From Brasenia schreberi (Eukaryota; Streptophyta; Magnoliopsida; Nymphaeales; Cabombaceae), in the NCBI GenBank assembly GCA_036023115.1, contig JAYKKT010000059.1, forward strand, positions 1,206,501 to 1,270,500: a stretch of DNA of 64,000 nt. Direction: 5' to 3'. Each line of letters starts with the position of its first letter. The first letter of the stretch is position 1. The translations under genes were made by a program, and so were the position numbers. Under the pieces are notes generated by a model. The model was given only the letters and a program-made list of their open reading frames with translations. It was not told the DNA's origin and ran no database searches. Below, piece by piece: positions 26,201-36,800 of the stretch.

Positions 26201-27140
26201 TACCAGATTTTTTCAAAATTTTCCAGAATATTCTTGATTTTTTTTGGATTTTTACTAATTTTCTTGATTTTTTAAATAATTTTTATAGTTTTTTAATATT
26301 AAAGTACGATACGATACGATACACCCGTATCGTGGAGCCCAGCGATACGCGATACGATACGCGTCAGACAACACTGATTCAGATTGCTTCAAATCCAGTC
26401 CAACATGAGAGAGCAAAACATATATAGATTGACTATCATTTTATTTGAGGAAAAACAAACCGTAGAGAATTTCATTTAACATATGTGAGATTATGTGATC
26501 AACAACATATATACTAACTAAGGCAGTACCTAAAGGAATCCTAAAATCCATGCTTAGCAAGTTGAGAATTATCAATATATTTCTCTCAACTTGAGGGAGA
26601 GTGTTGGAGATGTAGGAAGAGATCAACTGACAAAGAATAATATCGGATCCTGGATGTCGAATACATTCTTGTTATTTTCTGGTTCAGTTATTAAGTATAC
26701 TAAGTGAAGGCATATTAGTCATTTAAGTTAGAAAAGGTCTATAAATATCTTATTTAGCTTAGGGTTTTAAGAAGAGTGAAAACAAGCAGCAGCCAGGAAG
26801 GCTGCCGAGAGACACACAACCGTTGTGTGTGTGATTGAGAAGTGATTCCTAAATACAAGTTGTAATTCTCTGTTTTTTTTTGGGTGTGAATAAAATTTCT
26901 TTCAACAGCCAGCTGAACTTATTTTGGCCCCATTAATGGCCCATGGTGATGGTCTGTCCATATGATTTTCAGGGTGCAGCCACAACAAGCTATGTGGCAT
27001 TATATCCAAGCTTGAAGGGCGTGACTGGAAAGTATTTTGCGGACTGCAATGAGAAAACATCAAGTGTCTTTGCAAGAGATGAAGCACTGGCCAAAAAACT
27101 GTGGGACTTCAGCAACAAGTTGGTTGGGTCAAGCCAATAA
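14232..27140 (+). CDS. Short-chain dehydrogenase/reductase, TIC32-like, eight exons
   Basis: Exons: 14232-14364, 16177-16408, 17175-17254, 18010-18163, 18263-18341, 19181-19265, 19349-19395, 26973-27140. They total 978 nt (325 aa); all borders are GT..AG and every phase closes. It is an NAD(P)H-dependent SDR of the plant TIC32/retinol-dehydrogenase-like group. Visible motifs are the cofactor loop TGGASGIG (44-51, split by intron 1), NNAG (123-126), the catalytic serine in NLSSIAH (178/179) and YGQSK (Tyr207, Lys211). The N-terminal [15 protein letters not shown] and C-terminal [13 protein letters not shown] are hallmarks of this plant subgroup. The length is normal and no active-site residue is missing. 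Substrate and location are unknown; some relatives sit at the chloroplast inner envelope. Met1 at 14232 follows the TATA box; MMN at residues 5-6 is an alternative start. Intron 7 is 7.6 kb because of a retrotransposon. Confidence 0.92.
16480..16750. repeat. GGTTCC/GGAACC-rich repeat in SDR intron 2
   Basis: Same character as 10800-11340 (AACCGGAGCC, GGTTCCAAACC, CCAAAACTCG repeats). Ends are not defined. Confidence 0.35.
18571..18852. repeat. Tandem duplication (period 148 bp) in SDR intron 5
   Basis: 18571-18718 and 18719-18852 are diverged copies. Both start CAAGT..GGTAG.AAACAGAAC and both contain CCTTTTGCTGCAT and TTCCTTCAGAAAC. It is intronic and has no coding content. Confidence 0.7.
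19982..20063 (+). mobile_element. 82-bp 3' end of an RTE-clade LINE, in SDR intron 7
   Basis: It carries the conserved LINE end (AACAAAGAATCCATGTAGCT..GACCCC..AAAAGGCTTAGTTG) and a GTT-rich tail. The flanks 19966-19981 and 20064-20079 match at 14 of 16 positions, as expected for an aged target duplication after severe 5' truncation. Confidence 0.75.
20421..20728 (+). repeat. 5' LTR of the intron-7 copia element
   Basis: 308 bp, TG..CA, paired with 26602-26907. It contains a TATA-like TATAAATATA and ends TTTCTTTCAACA like its partner. The first base after GCCAG is the LTR start. Confidence 0.92.
21006..22290 (+). pseudogene. copia gag-protease-preintegrase remnant
   Basis: In broken frames one reads a gag start ([21 protein letters not shown]), then a gag-typical piece at about 21151-21336 ([24 protein letters not shown]). 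A zinc knuckle follows at about 21725 ([14 protein letters not shown]), whose second cysteine is replaced by tyrosine. The aspartic protease motif [11 protein letters not shown] is at about 21967-21999. A pre-integrase segment ([11 protein letters not shown]) and the first residues of the integrase core ([10 protein letters not shown]) come next and end near 22290. Several stops and shifts show it is dead. Confidence 0.85.
22325..22643 (-). repeat. LTR of the nested antisense copia fragment
   Basis: 319 bp. Starts TGTTGAGAG right after a polypurine tract (minus strand) and ends TGCTGCA. No second copy occurs in the window. Confidence 0.75.
22325..24225 (-). mobile_element. Antisense 5'-truncated copia fragment nested in the host copia
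   Basis: On the minus strand the order is RT, RNase H, polypurine tract and a 3' LTR (22325-22643, TGTTGAGAG..CTCTGCTGCA). The polypurine tract AACTTGAGGGGGAG abuts the LTR at about 22644-22657. RT and RNase H pieces include [13 protein letters not shown] near the truncation, [20 protein letters not shown], and at 23066-23317 [26 protein letters not shown]. Many stops are present. No 5' LTR, gag or integrase is visible and no target duplication was found. The host element also lost sequence at this place, so a joint deletion after insertion is likely. Confidence 0.85.
24231..26600 (+). pseudogene. copia reverse transcriptase/RNase H remnant, interrupted
   Basis: It begins inside RT ([10 protein letters not shown]) and runs through the catalytic YVDD motif at about 24508-24519, then YFLGIEV and [14 protein letters not shown] at about 24620-24690. 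RNase H remnants ([28 protein letters not shown]) reach 25237. The reading resumes after the hAT insertion at 26383 with [14 protein letters not shown]. Stops and shifts throughout. Confidence 0.85.
25238..26376 (+). mobile_element. Non-autonomous hAT-type element (internal-deletion derivative) inside copia RNase H
   Basis: It interrupts the copia RNase H frame between GSKAAIQ and IASNP. The hAT-like end CAGTGTTATCC starts at 25251 and the opposite end ..CAACACTG closes at 26376. ATTCAG occurs at both junctions (25232-25237, 26377-26382), so 13 AT-rich bases at 25238-25250 lie between the duplication and the CAGTG end. Both ends carry clustered GATACG/CGTATC repeats. The 3' third (for example GAGTGGATTATGGAAGATAACGAAG at 25943 onward) matches the larger hAT element at 29440-32420, so it is a relative that has lost most of its transposase. 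Confidence 0.8.
26602..26907 (+). repeat. 3' LTR of the intron-7 copia element
   Basis: 306 bp, TGTTGG..TTCAACA, preceded by the polypurine tract and followed by GCCAG. Only 65 bp separate it from the SDR exon 8 acceptor, so its promoter and polyadenylation signals lie immediately upstream of a coding exon. Confidence 0.93.
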
Positions 27141-27812
27141 GATGAACCCAGTAGCACTTGCAAGAAAGCAATTAGTGATAACAACCCAATCTAGAAGTCA
27201 AGGCAAACGAAGAAGCCATAGTATGAGTATTGAAGAAACTTTGCTTTGCTATAATGGAGGATTTTCACTGAAGAGTTTCTCAAGTAAACTACAACTTTCT
27301 AATCTGTTCTTGGATGCCTTTGCCCCCAAAACTTGTTCTACTCTACTACAACTTGTGTGGAATACGAACCTAGAAGTTTATATGCACGGAGTTATCAACA
27401 TAACAGACCAAAAAATAGAATATATGGGCTGATAAAAAGATTTGATCTTAATGCTATTCTCACTTGGGAAAGAAATGCTACAACAGAATTTTGGGAGTAT
27501 CCTCATGTTTATAATCGACTAGTTCCATTAACAAGAACAAATGCCTGCTAACAATACCACCAGGCACCAGCACATATTAGATGAACAGACCAGTGTCTCG
27601 TGCACTTTTGCAGGCCATAGATTTTCTTGTCGAATCTGGATCCAAAGAAATCCTGCAATTATATATAGCAAAGATAAGGAACACAACATGCCCAAGGTTA
27701 GACTTGGGATATGCATGGATTCACTTTGAAATATACAAGGAGTAGAAGTACCATTTCCCGTACATGCCAATAGAAGCAAGTTTCATTGTCGCCATACAGG
27801 TAACATCAGATA
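27141..27812. other. Spacer between convergent genes (both 3' UTRs)
   Basis: The 672 bp between the SDR stop (27140, plus) and the UNC93-like stop (27813, minus) should hold both 3' UTRs and polyadenylation sites. Open frames here (27037-27432 plus, 27528-27779 minus) are not recognisable and overlap the expected UTRs. I could not place a poly-A signal with certainty. Confidence 0.5.
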
Positions 27813-30800
27813 TCATGATCCGTTGGAAAATGCTCTTTCTACCTTAAGCGTGAGGACAAGAAGCCCACATAATGCAAGACATATAGCAGCAACCATCAAC
27901 ACCAACATAGATTGAAAAGCAATGTACGGGCTTAGGAAAAACATGAGTGCAGTTGAGGCACTCTGCCACACCTTTAACTGAGCAAAAGCTGTTTCCTGTA
28001 TCAAAGAATGTCTTGGATTAATGCTAAACAAAGCAACACGAGCAGTTGAGCATTGCAAAACCAACAGAACATCACAAATGCAGGTCATAAATGATCAGAT
28101 ATTGAAACAGCGTCTACCAAAAGACAAGTCAAAAGCAAACATTATACAAAATCATGGGGCCACAACAGGAGAAACAACAACTAAGCCTTTTCCCATACTA
28201 GACAGGGTCGACTACATGGATTCTTTGTTTCCACAGAGGCCTATCATGTGTCATGTTAGCAGTTAACTCACAATAAGCTAGATCATTCTTTATTGTTTCT
28301 TTCCAACACTTTTATGGTCGTCCTCTACCTCTTTTAATATTTTAAAAATCTAGGTTTTCATACCTTCTTAAAGGTTCTTCTTTTGATCTTCTTTCTATAT
28401 GTCCAAACCACCTTAAAACGATATTCTCTCATTTTATCCTCTATTGGTGCCACACATAATTTATTTCTAATAATCTCATTATGTATACTGTCTTTTCTTG
28501 TATGACCACTCATCCATCCCAACATCTTCATTTCAACCGCCCAACACTCATAACCATAAAACATGGCAGGTCTAATTGTTGTCCTATAATATTTACCTTT
28601 TAACTTTAATGTTATCTTCTTATCACAAAGAATACTTGATGCTCCTCTTTATTTTAACCAACCAGCATTAATTCTATGCATAACATCTCCATCAATTTTT
28701 CCATCACTCTAAAAAATTGACCCTGGGTATTTAAAACTTTCCTTTTGGGGAATGCTACCACAACAGGAGAAAATCGACATAAAATACCAATGCATCTGGG
28801 AGACATGTTTTGTTCTCAGTTACGTAGCCTTGCACCGGAAAGAAAAACAATAAGGGTTTGTTAACTATACAAATTCCATTAGCAGGCATTTATTCTAAAA
28901 CTATAGTTGCATAAACCATTGAAACTGTTGTGGACTAGCCAAGGGTATGATCGCAGACAACAAAGATGATTTAAGCCCCTTCAACAATAAAGAAACTATA
29001 AGGAAATGTACAGCCAAAATGCGTTAAGATTATTTTTGTTTCTCCCATGTGATGGCATCAGTAAGATGACAAACAAAGCACCACAACACAGATAAGAATG
29101 AATCAAATTGCATGCAGCGAAACAGTGGATCTAATACAGGTGATACAGCACTCTCTGAGACAACAGAATGAGTTAGAAGCCAAAATGAGTGATTCTCCAT
29201 AAATATTCTAGGGAGAAGCATCTGAACAGTGACTTGGCAATGACACTGGAAAGTTCCACGAAAGGGTATGGAAGCATATCTCAGCGCTTTGGGGTTTGAC
29301 CAGTTACTAGCAAAAAGACACTTCTAGAATAGATGGAGCCTTCCATCTTAACTCAAACTAATACACATGGATTTTGGTGATGGTATTTTGGATAACCTCC
29401 TTTTAACCACAAACCACCCATTCACATTGTAGCTGTTACCAGTGTTATTCGTATCGTACAATACGTCATGATACGCACAGGGACCCTTTAAAGGGTTCCT
29501 GGTCTAACAGAAACCCGCATTTTTACGAGTTTCTGAAGTTTGTTCATGGCTCCCCATCGCTGCTCAAGCCTTCGTCCGGTCGCTCTCCCCCTCCTCGGTG
29601 TTCAAGGCTTCTAAAAAAAGTGCTCTACGGTGTCCGTGCAAGCCTCCTACCTCAGATTGTAGTATATTTTGGGTGTTTTTTGGAATTTTTTTCTTTGTAT
29701 TTGTTGTTTTTGGTGTTGTATTTTTTTTTAAATGACAAAATATGAAGTTATTAAGTGTGTGGATATGATTTTTATTGCATTCATGAAGTGAGAGACACTT
29801 CATTTGAGTGTTATGTGAAGATTGGGGATTTATGAAGTGCTTTTATTTTCAGATTTTTTATTGAATTGAAGTGCTCAATTGAGATGGCAGGAAGGGGTGT
29901 TAGGAACTCCCAATCTCGGTGTGATGATCCGGTATGGCAGTGGGGTACAGTAGTTGAGGGTTTTAGATTGAAGATCAAATGTTTGTTTTGTGAGAAGGTG
30001 GTTAGTGGTGGAATTTCACGATTAGAACACCACTTAGGAGGGACTAAGAAAGAAGTTGCTCCTTATACGGGTAGAGTTAGAAATTTGTCACAAGGCATTA
30101 AATGGCAATGTCTTCAGATGATTGAGAGCGTACATGAGAGGAGACAACAGAAGGATGATTTAGGAATGTTTAAGGAAGATGATGATGTTATTGGATTGAC
30201 TAATAGTATTCCTTCTGGTAGAATATAGATTGGTAGTAGTAGTTCTCGACCATAAAATAGAGGAAAGAGAGTTGCTGAAGATTTTTCAAGTGGAAATCGT
30301 CGAAGAGGAAGCTCATGAAGGAGTAGAGAAAGAGCTTCTTCTACCATACATTCATTTTTTCCTCCTAGCACTACACATGGTGCTCAACCTGGAATTTGTG
30401 TTGTTATGGCTTCAGAACAACTGTATGATGCATGAATATTGTTCGACTTTGATAGAGTCATGGAAGGAGACAAGATACACTATCATGACAGACGGATGGA
30501 CAAATAGGTGAAGGACTTTGTTAAACTTTCTTATCTATTGTCCTAAAGGACTTATGTTTTTGAGATGTCTAAACATGTCACAGCTACAGGAGAGGCATAC
30601 TGCAGAGATCCTAAGACAATAGTTTGATAAGGTGATATGCGAGGTTGGACTAGAGAATGTAGTCTAATTCGTTACACATAATGCAGCTAACTATAAAGCA
30701 GTTGGGAAGGAGTTAGGAGATACTTATGGGACTTTCTATTAGACACCATGGCCAGCCCATTGTTTAGATCTCATTCTTAAGGATATTGGTGAGATGGATG

Positions 30801-33800
30801 AGATAAAAGCAGCAACTGAGTGTTGTCAAGATATCACCAAATTTATCTACAACCATGCCTTTGTATTGCGTATGATAAGAGGATATACAGATGGTGCAAA
30901 GCTTTTTCGTACAGTTGCAACTCGGTTTGCAACTAATTTCTTATCTGTACATAGTATTGTGAGACAGAAGTAAGCCTTGAAGAGAATGTTCTCCTCAGAT
31001 GAGTGAACAATTTGCAGAGTTGCCTCAAAATAGAATAAATAGAAAATTGAATGAGATTTCAGATACAGTCTTCAAGAGTACATTTTGAAATGCATGTGTT
31101 AGACTATTGAGGATTACATGTCTTTTAGTGAAAGTTTTGAGATTGACTGATAGCGAGGAGAAACCATCTATAAGCTACCTTTATGAAATCATGGATAGGA
31201 CAAAAAAGGCATTAGAAATAATTTTAATGAAAGAAAGAGGGATTATGTGCCCGTGTGAAATATTATAGATAATATATGGAACACACAATTGCATCAGCCT
31301 ATTCATGCGGGAGCATATTACCTAAACCCAGCATTTAGGTACTCAGCAAGCTTCAAAAGAGATGGTGAGGTTAATCGAGGCATCATTGATTGTATAGACA
31401 GATTAATCCCTTATGAGAGTATAGCAGATGTTATATCTCAAGAGATGGAGATCTATGATAATGCTCTTCACTTAATGGGTTTGCCTATAGCAATTCGCAA
31501 CCGCACTAATATGCGCCCAGGTAAATTGTTTATCTTCATATTTAAGTTTCTTAAATCTTATATTATTGTAGATTAAGTCCCTAATGTTTGTCTTTTTCTA
31601 TAGATGTTTGGTGGAATAGGTTTGGAAGTGATTGTCCAAACCTTAGAGATTTTGCAGTAAGAGTTCTGAGTCAAACTTATAGTGCAACATGTTGTGAAAG
31701 GAATTGGAGTGTCTTTGAACACATCTATACAAAAAAGCGCAACAGGTTAGAACATAAGTGACTCAATGACTTAGTTTTAATCTGTTGTAACATGCGGCTT
31801 CGCCAAAGATAATCTTTTATTAGTTACTACTTAAAGATTCAATTCAATATTTCATTTGACTTCAATTGTTAATGTTATTTACTAATTAATTATCTTTCTT
31901 TCTTTTAGGCAATTAAAAAAAGTAAATAGAGAAGAAAGCCAATTTGATCCAATAAGTTTGGATAATTTTGATATATTAGAGGAGTGGATTATGAAAAATA
32001 ACGAAGAAAATACACTCCTAACCAAAAAAGGCATTGCACGGATTAATTTGGAAGGAGAGCAACAACATCATCAAGGAGATTAAGATTTTGATTTTGAAGA
32101 AGAAGGTGGTGAGGATCTTCAGCAAGGAGAAGATGAAGATTATTTAGTTGATGATCCTGATTACAATATGTAAATGTAAATGTATTTCATTTTTTGCTTC
32201 AAAATATGTAAAAAAAAATCAAATTTTCAATGATGAATGATCGATATGTACTAAACTTTGCATTATATGAATTCTTTACAATTATCTTATTTTTTCTGAT
32301 TTTTTCTAATTTTTTCTGATTTTTTTAGATTTTTACTATGTTTAATATTAAAGTACGATACAATACACCCGTATCGTGGACCAAAATGATACACGATACA
32401 ATACACGTTGAACAACACTAGCTTACACACTTTCCATCCTTGAATCTTGTACATAAAGTGGCTTTTGAAAAGTCACGGAATAAATTTGATTTCTCAAAGC
32501 ATCAAAGCCAAGCTGCATTTGCCCGTCCCCTCTTGGCTCGGATGCTGCAACCATGCAAACATTGATGAATAATTGCAGGATCGAAGCCAAGAGGGGACAG
32601 GAAAGTTCCATGGCTCGCCCCCTACACTATAAGTAAATATATACATACTCAACTACACAAGCTCAAATGAGCCAAGCTGCACCCATATCGCTTATAGGTT
32701 CATAAGCAGATCCAAGAAGAGAAAAAATAAGCTGCTCGGCATGTTTACCAGAATTAGTTTGTTTCAAGTAATTAAAAGCACTCTATCTCTTTTATCTTTG
32801 TGATCAAAAGTTAAAAATGTAGCCTTGAGTTATATGATTCATAGAAATCATAACCTGTAATATTGTTCTTTTAAGTGGGTGCATTGGCAAAACCTTATGA
32901 AAAGCATATAATGTACAAAAGAAGTGAGAAAGCACACCAAAAGCATGGAAGAAATAAGATTCTTGTAAAGCTTCGGAAGTGATTAGCTTCCCCCTTGAAC
33001 TCAGCTTCTAGGGGGAGGAACTTTCTACCTAGAGTAGAAACTCAAACTTCCATCAGCTTTCCTTTAAGTTGTATACTATATTCTTTTGCCTTCGCCTTCT
33101 TAGGAAGTCATAACTTGCTTTTGGTTCGTATCTGGCATCCTAAATGTAATAACATATGAACAAAATTATAGACAAAAACAGCTAATACAATTACTCGATG
33201 GAATAAGTCCAACTATCTCCTTGCTCCAACAACAACAACAACAACTAAGCCTTTTCCCATACTAGACGGGGTCGGCTACATGGATTCTTTGTTTCCACAG
33301 ATCCCTATCGTGTGCCATGTTAGCAGTTAACTCCCAATAAACTAGATCATTCTTTATTGTTTCTTTCCAACACTTTTGTGGTCGTCCTCTACCTCTTTTA
33401 ATACTTTCCAAATTTAGTTTTTCTAACCTTCTTACAGGTTCTTCTTTTGATCTTCTTTCTATATGTCCAAACCATCTTAAACGATGTTCTCTCATTTTAT
33501 CCTCTATTGATGCCACTCCTAATTTGTTTCTAATAACCTCATTATGTATACGGTCTTTTCTTGTATGGCCACTCATCCATCTCAACATCTTCATTTCTGT
33601 CACAGACATCTTTTGTACATGTTGATGATTAACTGCCCAACACTCAGAACCATAAAATATGGCAGGCCTAATTGCTGCTCTATAATATTTACCTTTTAAT
33701 TTTAATGGTATCTTCTTATCACAAAGAATACCTGATGCTCCTCTCCATTTTAACCAACCAGCATTAATTCTATGTGTAACATCTCCATCAATTCTTCCAT

Positions 33801-36800
33801 CACTTTGAAAAATTGACCCTAGGTATTTAAAACTTTCCTTTTGGGGAATGCAATGTGTGCCAATTTTAATTTCTATGTCCTCTGAAGTAGCCAAATGATC
33901 AAACTTACATTCCATATATTCTGTCTTTGTTCTACTAAGTCGGAGGCCTTTATTTTCTATTGTTTCTCTCCATAGTTCCAATTTTCTATTAACTTTTTCC
34001 TTAGACTCCTCCACTAATACAATGTCATCTGCAAATAACATACACCAAGGTACTTCATCTTGAATATGTTTTGTTAACTCATCCATCACCATTATAAATA
34101 AGTATGGACTTAAAGTTGATCCTTGATGTAACCCAATATTAACTTCAAAGAAGTCTGTCGTTCCTTCATGAGTCCTCACACATGTTTTTGCACCATCATA
34201 CATGTCTCTTATAAGGTTAATATATGTCAATGGGATACCTCTTTTTTCTAAAGTTCTCCAAAGAACCTCCCTCGGTACCCTATCATAAGCTTTTTCTAGA
34301 TCAATAAATATCATGTGAAGGTCTTTCTTTTTTGCTCTAAAATGTTCCATAAGACGTCTTAGAAGGTGAATCGCTTCAATAGTAGATCTACCTGGCATAA
34401 ATCCAAATTGGTTCTCTGTTGTACTTGATACTTGTCTTAACCTACGTTCGATAATTCTTTCCCATAATTTCATAGTATGACTCATTAACTTGATACCTCG
34501 ATAATTCACACAATTTTGAATGTCTCCCTTGTTCTTATATACGGGTATAAGTGTACTTGCTCTCCATTCCTCGGGCATCTTTTGGTTTTTCCATATTTCA
34601 TTAAATAGTCTTGTGAGCCAAGTGATTCCTATTTCTCCTAGTATTTTCCAAACTTCTATAGGAATATTATCTGGTCCTACCGATTTACCACTCTTCATAT
34701 GTTTAAGAGCCTCTTTGACTTCATTCTTTTGAATACGTCGGTAGAAATTGTGGTTTATATACTTTTCTGACTTGGCTAAATCTCCTAAACTAATACTAAC
34801 ATCTTTATTTTCATTAAAAAAATTATAAAAATAGTTTTTCCATCTATTTCTTATATCATCATTTGCCACTAGAATTTTTTCATCCTCATCTTTTATGCAT
34901 CTAACAAAATTTAGATCTTTAGTTTTCTTATCTCTAGCCCTAGCTATCCTAAAAATATCTCTTTCACCCTCTTTTGAGTTGAGTTTTTTATATAAGTCCT
35001 CCCAAATCTTAGCTTTTGCTTTACTAACGGCCTTTTTTGCTTCCTTCTTTGCTTTCTTATAAGCTTCTAAAGTTTCACTAGTTTTCTTAGCGTAATGTAA
35101 TTTGTAACATGCCCTCTTTGCCTTGATTTTATTTTGTACTATTTCACTCCACCACCAAGCTTCTTTTTGTGCCGGTACACCTCCCTTAGATACCCCTAAC
35201 ACATCTTTTGCCACTTTCCTAATATGTATAGCCATATTGTTCCACATATCAGAGGGTGTGCCAACATAATTCCAAACATCTCCTTGAAGGACTTTCTGTT
35301 TAAATATACCTTTTTTCTCGCTTTTGAGGTTCCACCATTTAGTCTGAATAGCTCGATGCACTCTTTTCTTCTTTGTCCATTTTTTTATTTGTAAATCCAT
35401 AACTAAAAGTCGATGTTGGGTGGTTAAGCTTTCTCCTGGAATTAACTTACAATCTTTACAACACGCTCTATCTTTTTTTCTACAAATAAAGTAATCAATT
35501 TGTGTGTGTGATAAGCCACTCTTATAAGTAATTAAATGTTCATCTCGTTTTTTGAAGATTGTATTGACTATAAAGAGATCAAATGACATAGCAAAATTTA
35601 AAATCTCCCTACCTTCCTCGTTTATATCCCCATAACCAAAGTTTTCATGAATCCCTTGATATCCTAATGCCTCTTTACCGACATATCCATTTAAATCTCC
35701 TCCTAAACAAATCATCTCCCTTTGTGGAATCTTTTGAAACACCTTATCTAACTCTTCCCAAAAAACTGTCTTTATACTATCTTCTAGTCCTACTTGGGGT
35801 GCGTAAGCACAAACTATATTCAAAACCTCTGCTCCTAACACTAATTTCAATGTCATGATTCGGTCACCATATCGTTGTATGTCTACTACACTCTCCTTTA
35901 AATCTTTATTTATGATAATACCAACTCCGTTTCGGGCCTTTTCTTTACCTGAGTACCATAATTTAAAACTTGTATCCTCTATCTCCTTTGCTTTTTCTCC
36001 AACCCATTTTGTCTCTTGTAAACATAGAATATGAATCTTTCTCCGAATCATAGTATCTACCACCTCCATTAGCTTACCCGATAATGTTCCGATATTCCAA
36101 GAACCAATACGAATCTTATTATCTAGGACTAGCTTCCTTACCCCCCGCATCCGTCCATAATCAAAATGCGGAGATCCTCTCTGAAAATTTTTCACTACAT
36201 TCGGGCGGCAATGTAGTGGGACTAACTTCTTTACCCACACCCGTCCATGTGTGGGAACCCTCTCTGCAATTGATTCACTACATTCGGGCGAAAATGTAGT
36301 GGCCCTTGCTTACTTCTTACTGCATTCGGGCTCTGCAGCACGTCACTAGGCGGGGACGCCCCAAAGCAATGCTCATAATTTTTGTAATCCATGTTGTAGA
36401 AATCTGACGAAGTTTTACGCTGGCTGTCGGAAGCCTAACACAACCCTCCTCCTTTATCCGGGCTTGGGACCGGCAATGCAAGGGTGATCCCTTACATGGG
36501 CGGAGTTTCCAACTATCTCCTTGCTCCATCTTGGAAAAACAGAGCAGCTCGCTTGTTCCCTCACAAACTTATTTTCATCTAGAGGCTTAGAGAAACTGTA
36601 CATCAACTTTAAAGACGGCAACATGCTATTCAGCAACTTGTCAGTTTTCTGTGAAGTAAACTACCAAGACGTGCACATACATGTATAGTACTAGAAGCAC
36701 TTAAATTTTGTGCAGAAATATAGAAAATATGCGACTCCTGAATCCCAGATGGCAAGTGTAGGAAACCATCCAGTTCCATAGAAAGAATAAATTGTGTTCA

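Larger units (their letters stand above)
20421..26907 (+). mobile_element. Degenerate Ty1-copia LTR retrotransposon in SDR intron 7, with nested insertions
   Basis: Two LTRs (20421-20728 and 26602-26907) in direct orientation begin TG and end CA. They are flanked by a perfect 5-bp target duplication GCCAG (20416-20420, 26908-26912). Order inside is gag, protease, start of integrase, then reverse transcriptase and RNase H, the copia order. The polypurine tract TTGAGGGAGAG lies directly before the 3' LTR. The primer binding site after the 5' LTR is degenerate. Hand alignment of the LTRs suggests about 15% divergence, so the insertion is old. Most of integrase and the start of RT are missing where an antisense copia fragment (22325 to about 24225) sits. 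A hAT-type element (25238-26376) interrupts RNase H. The 3' LTR ends only 65 bp before exon 8. Confidence 0.93.

Noticed and set aside
27037..27432. 131-codon plus ORF overlapping SDR exon 8
   Set aside because: Shadow frame of exon 8 and its 3' UTR; the exon-8 frame matches the SDR family.
33262..36240. L1-type LINE as an alternative class for the intact element
   Set aside because: A single ORF with no upstream ORF1, no RNase H domain, a very short 3' UTR and a GTT tail rather than poly-A fit RTE better.
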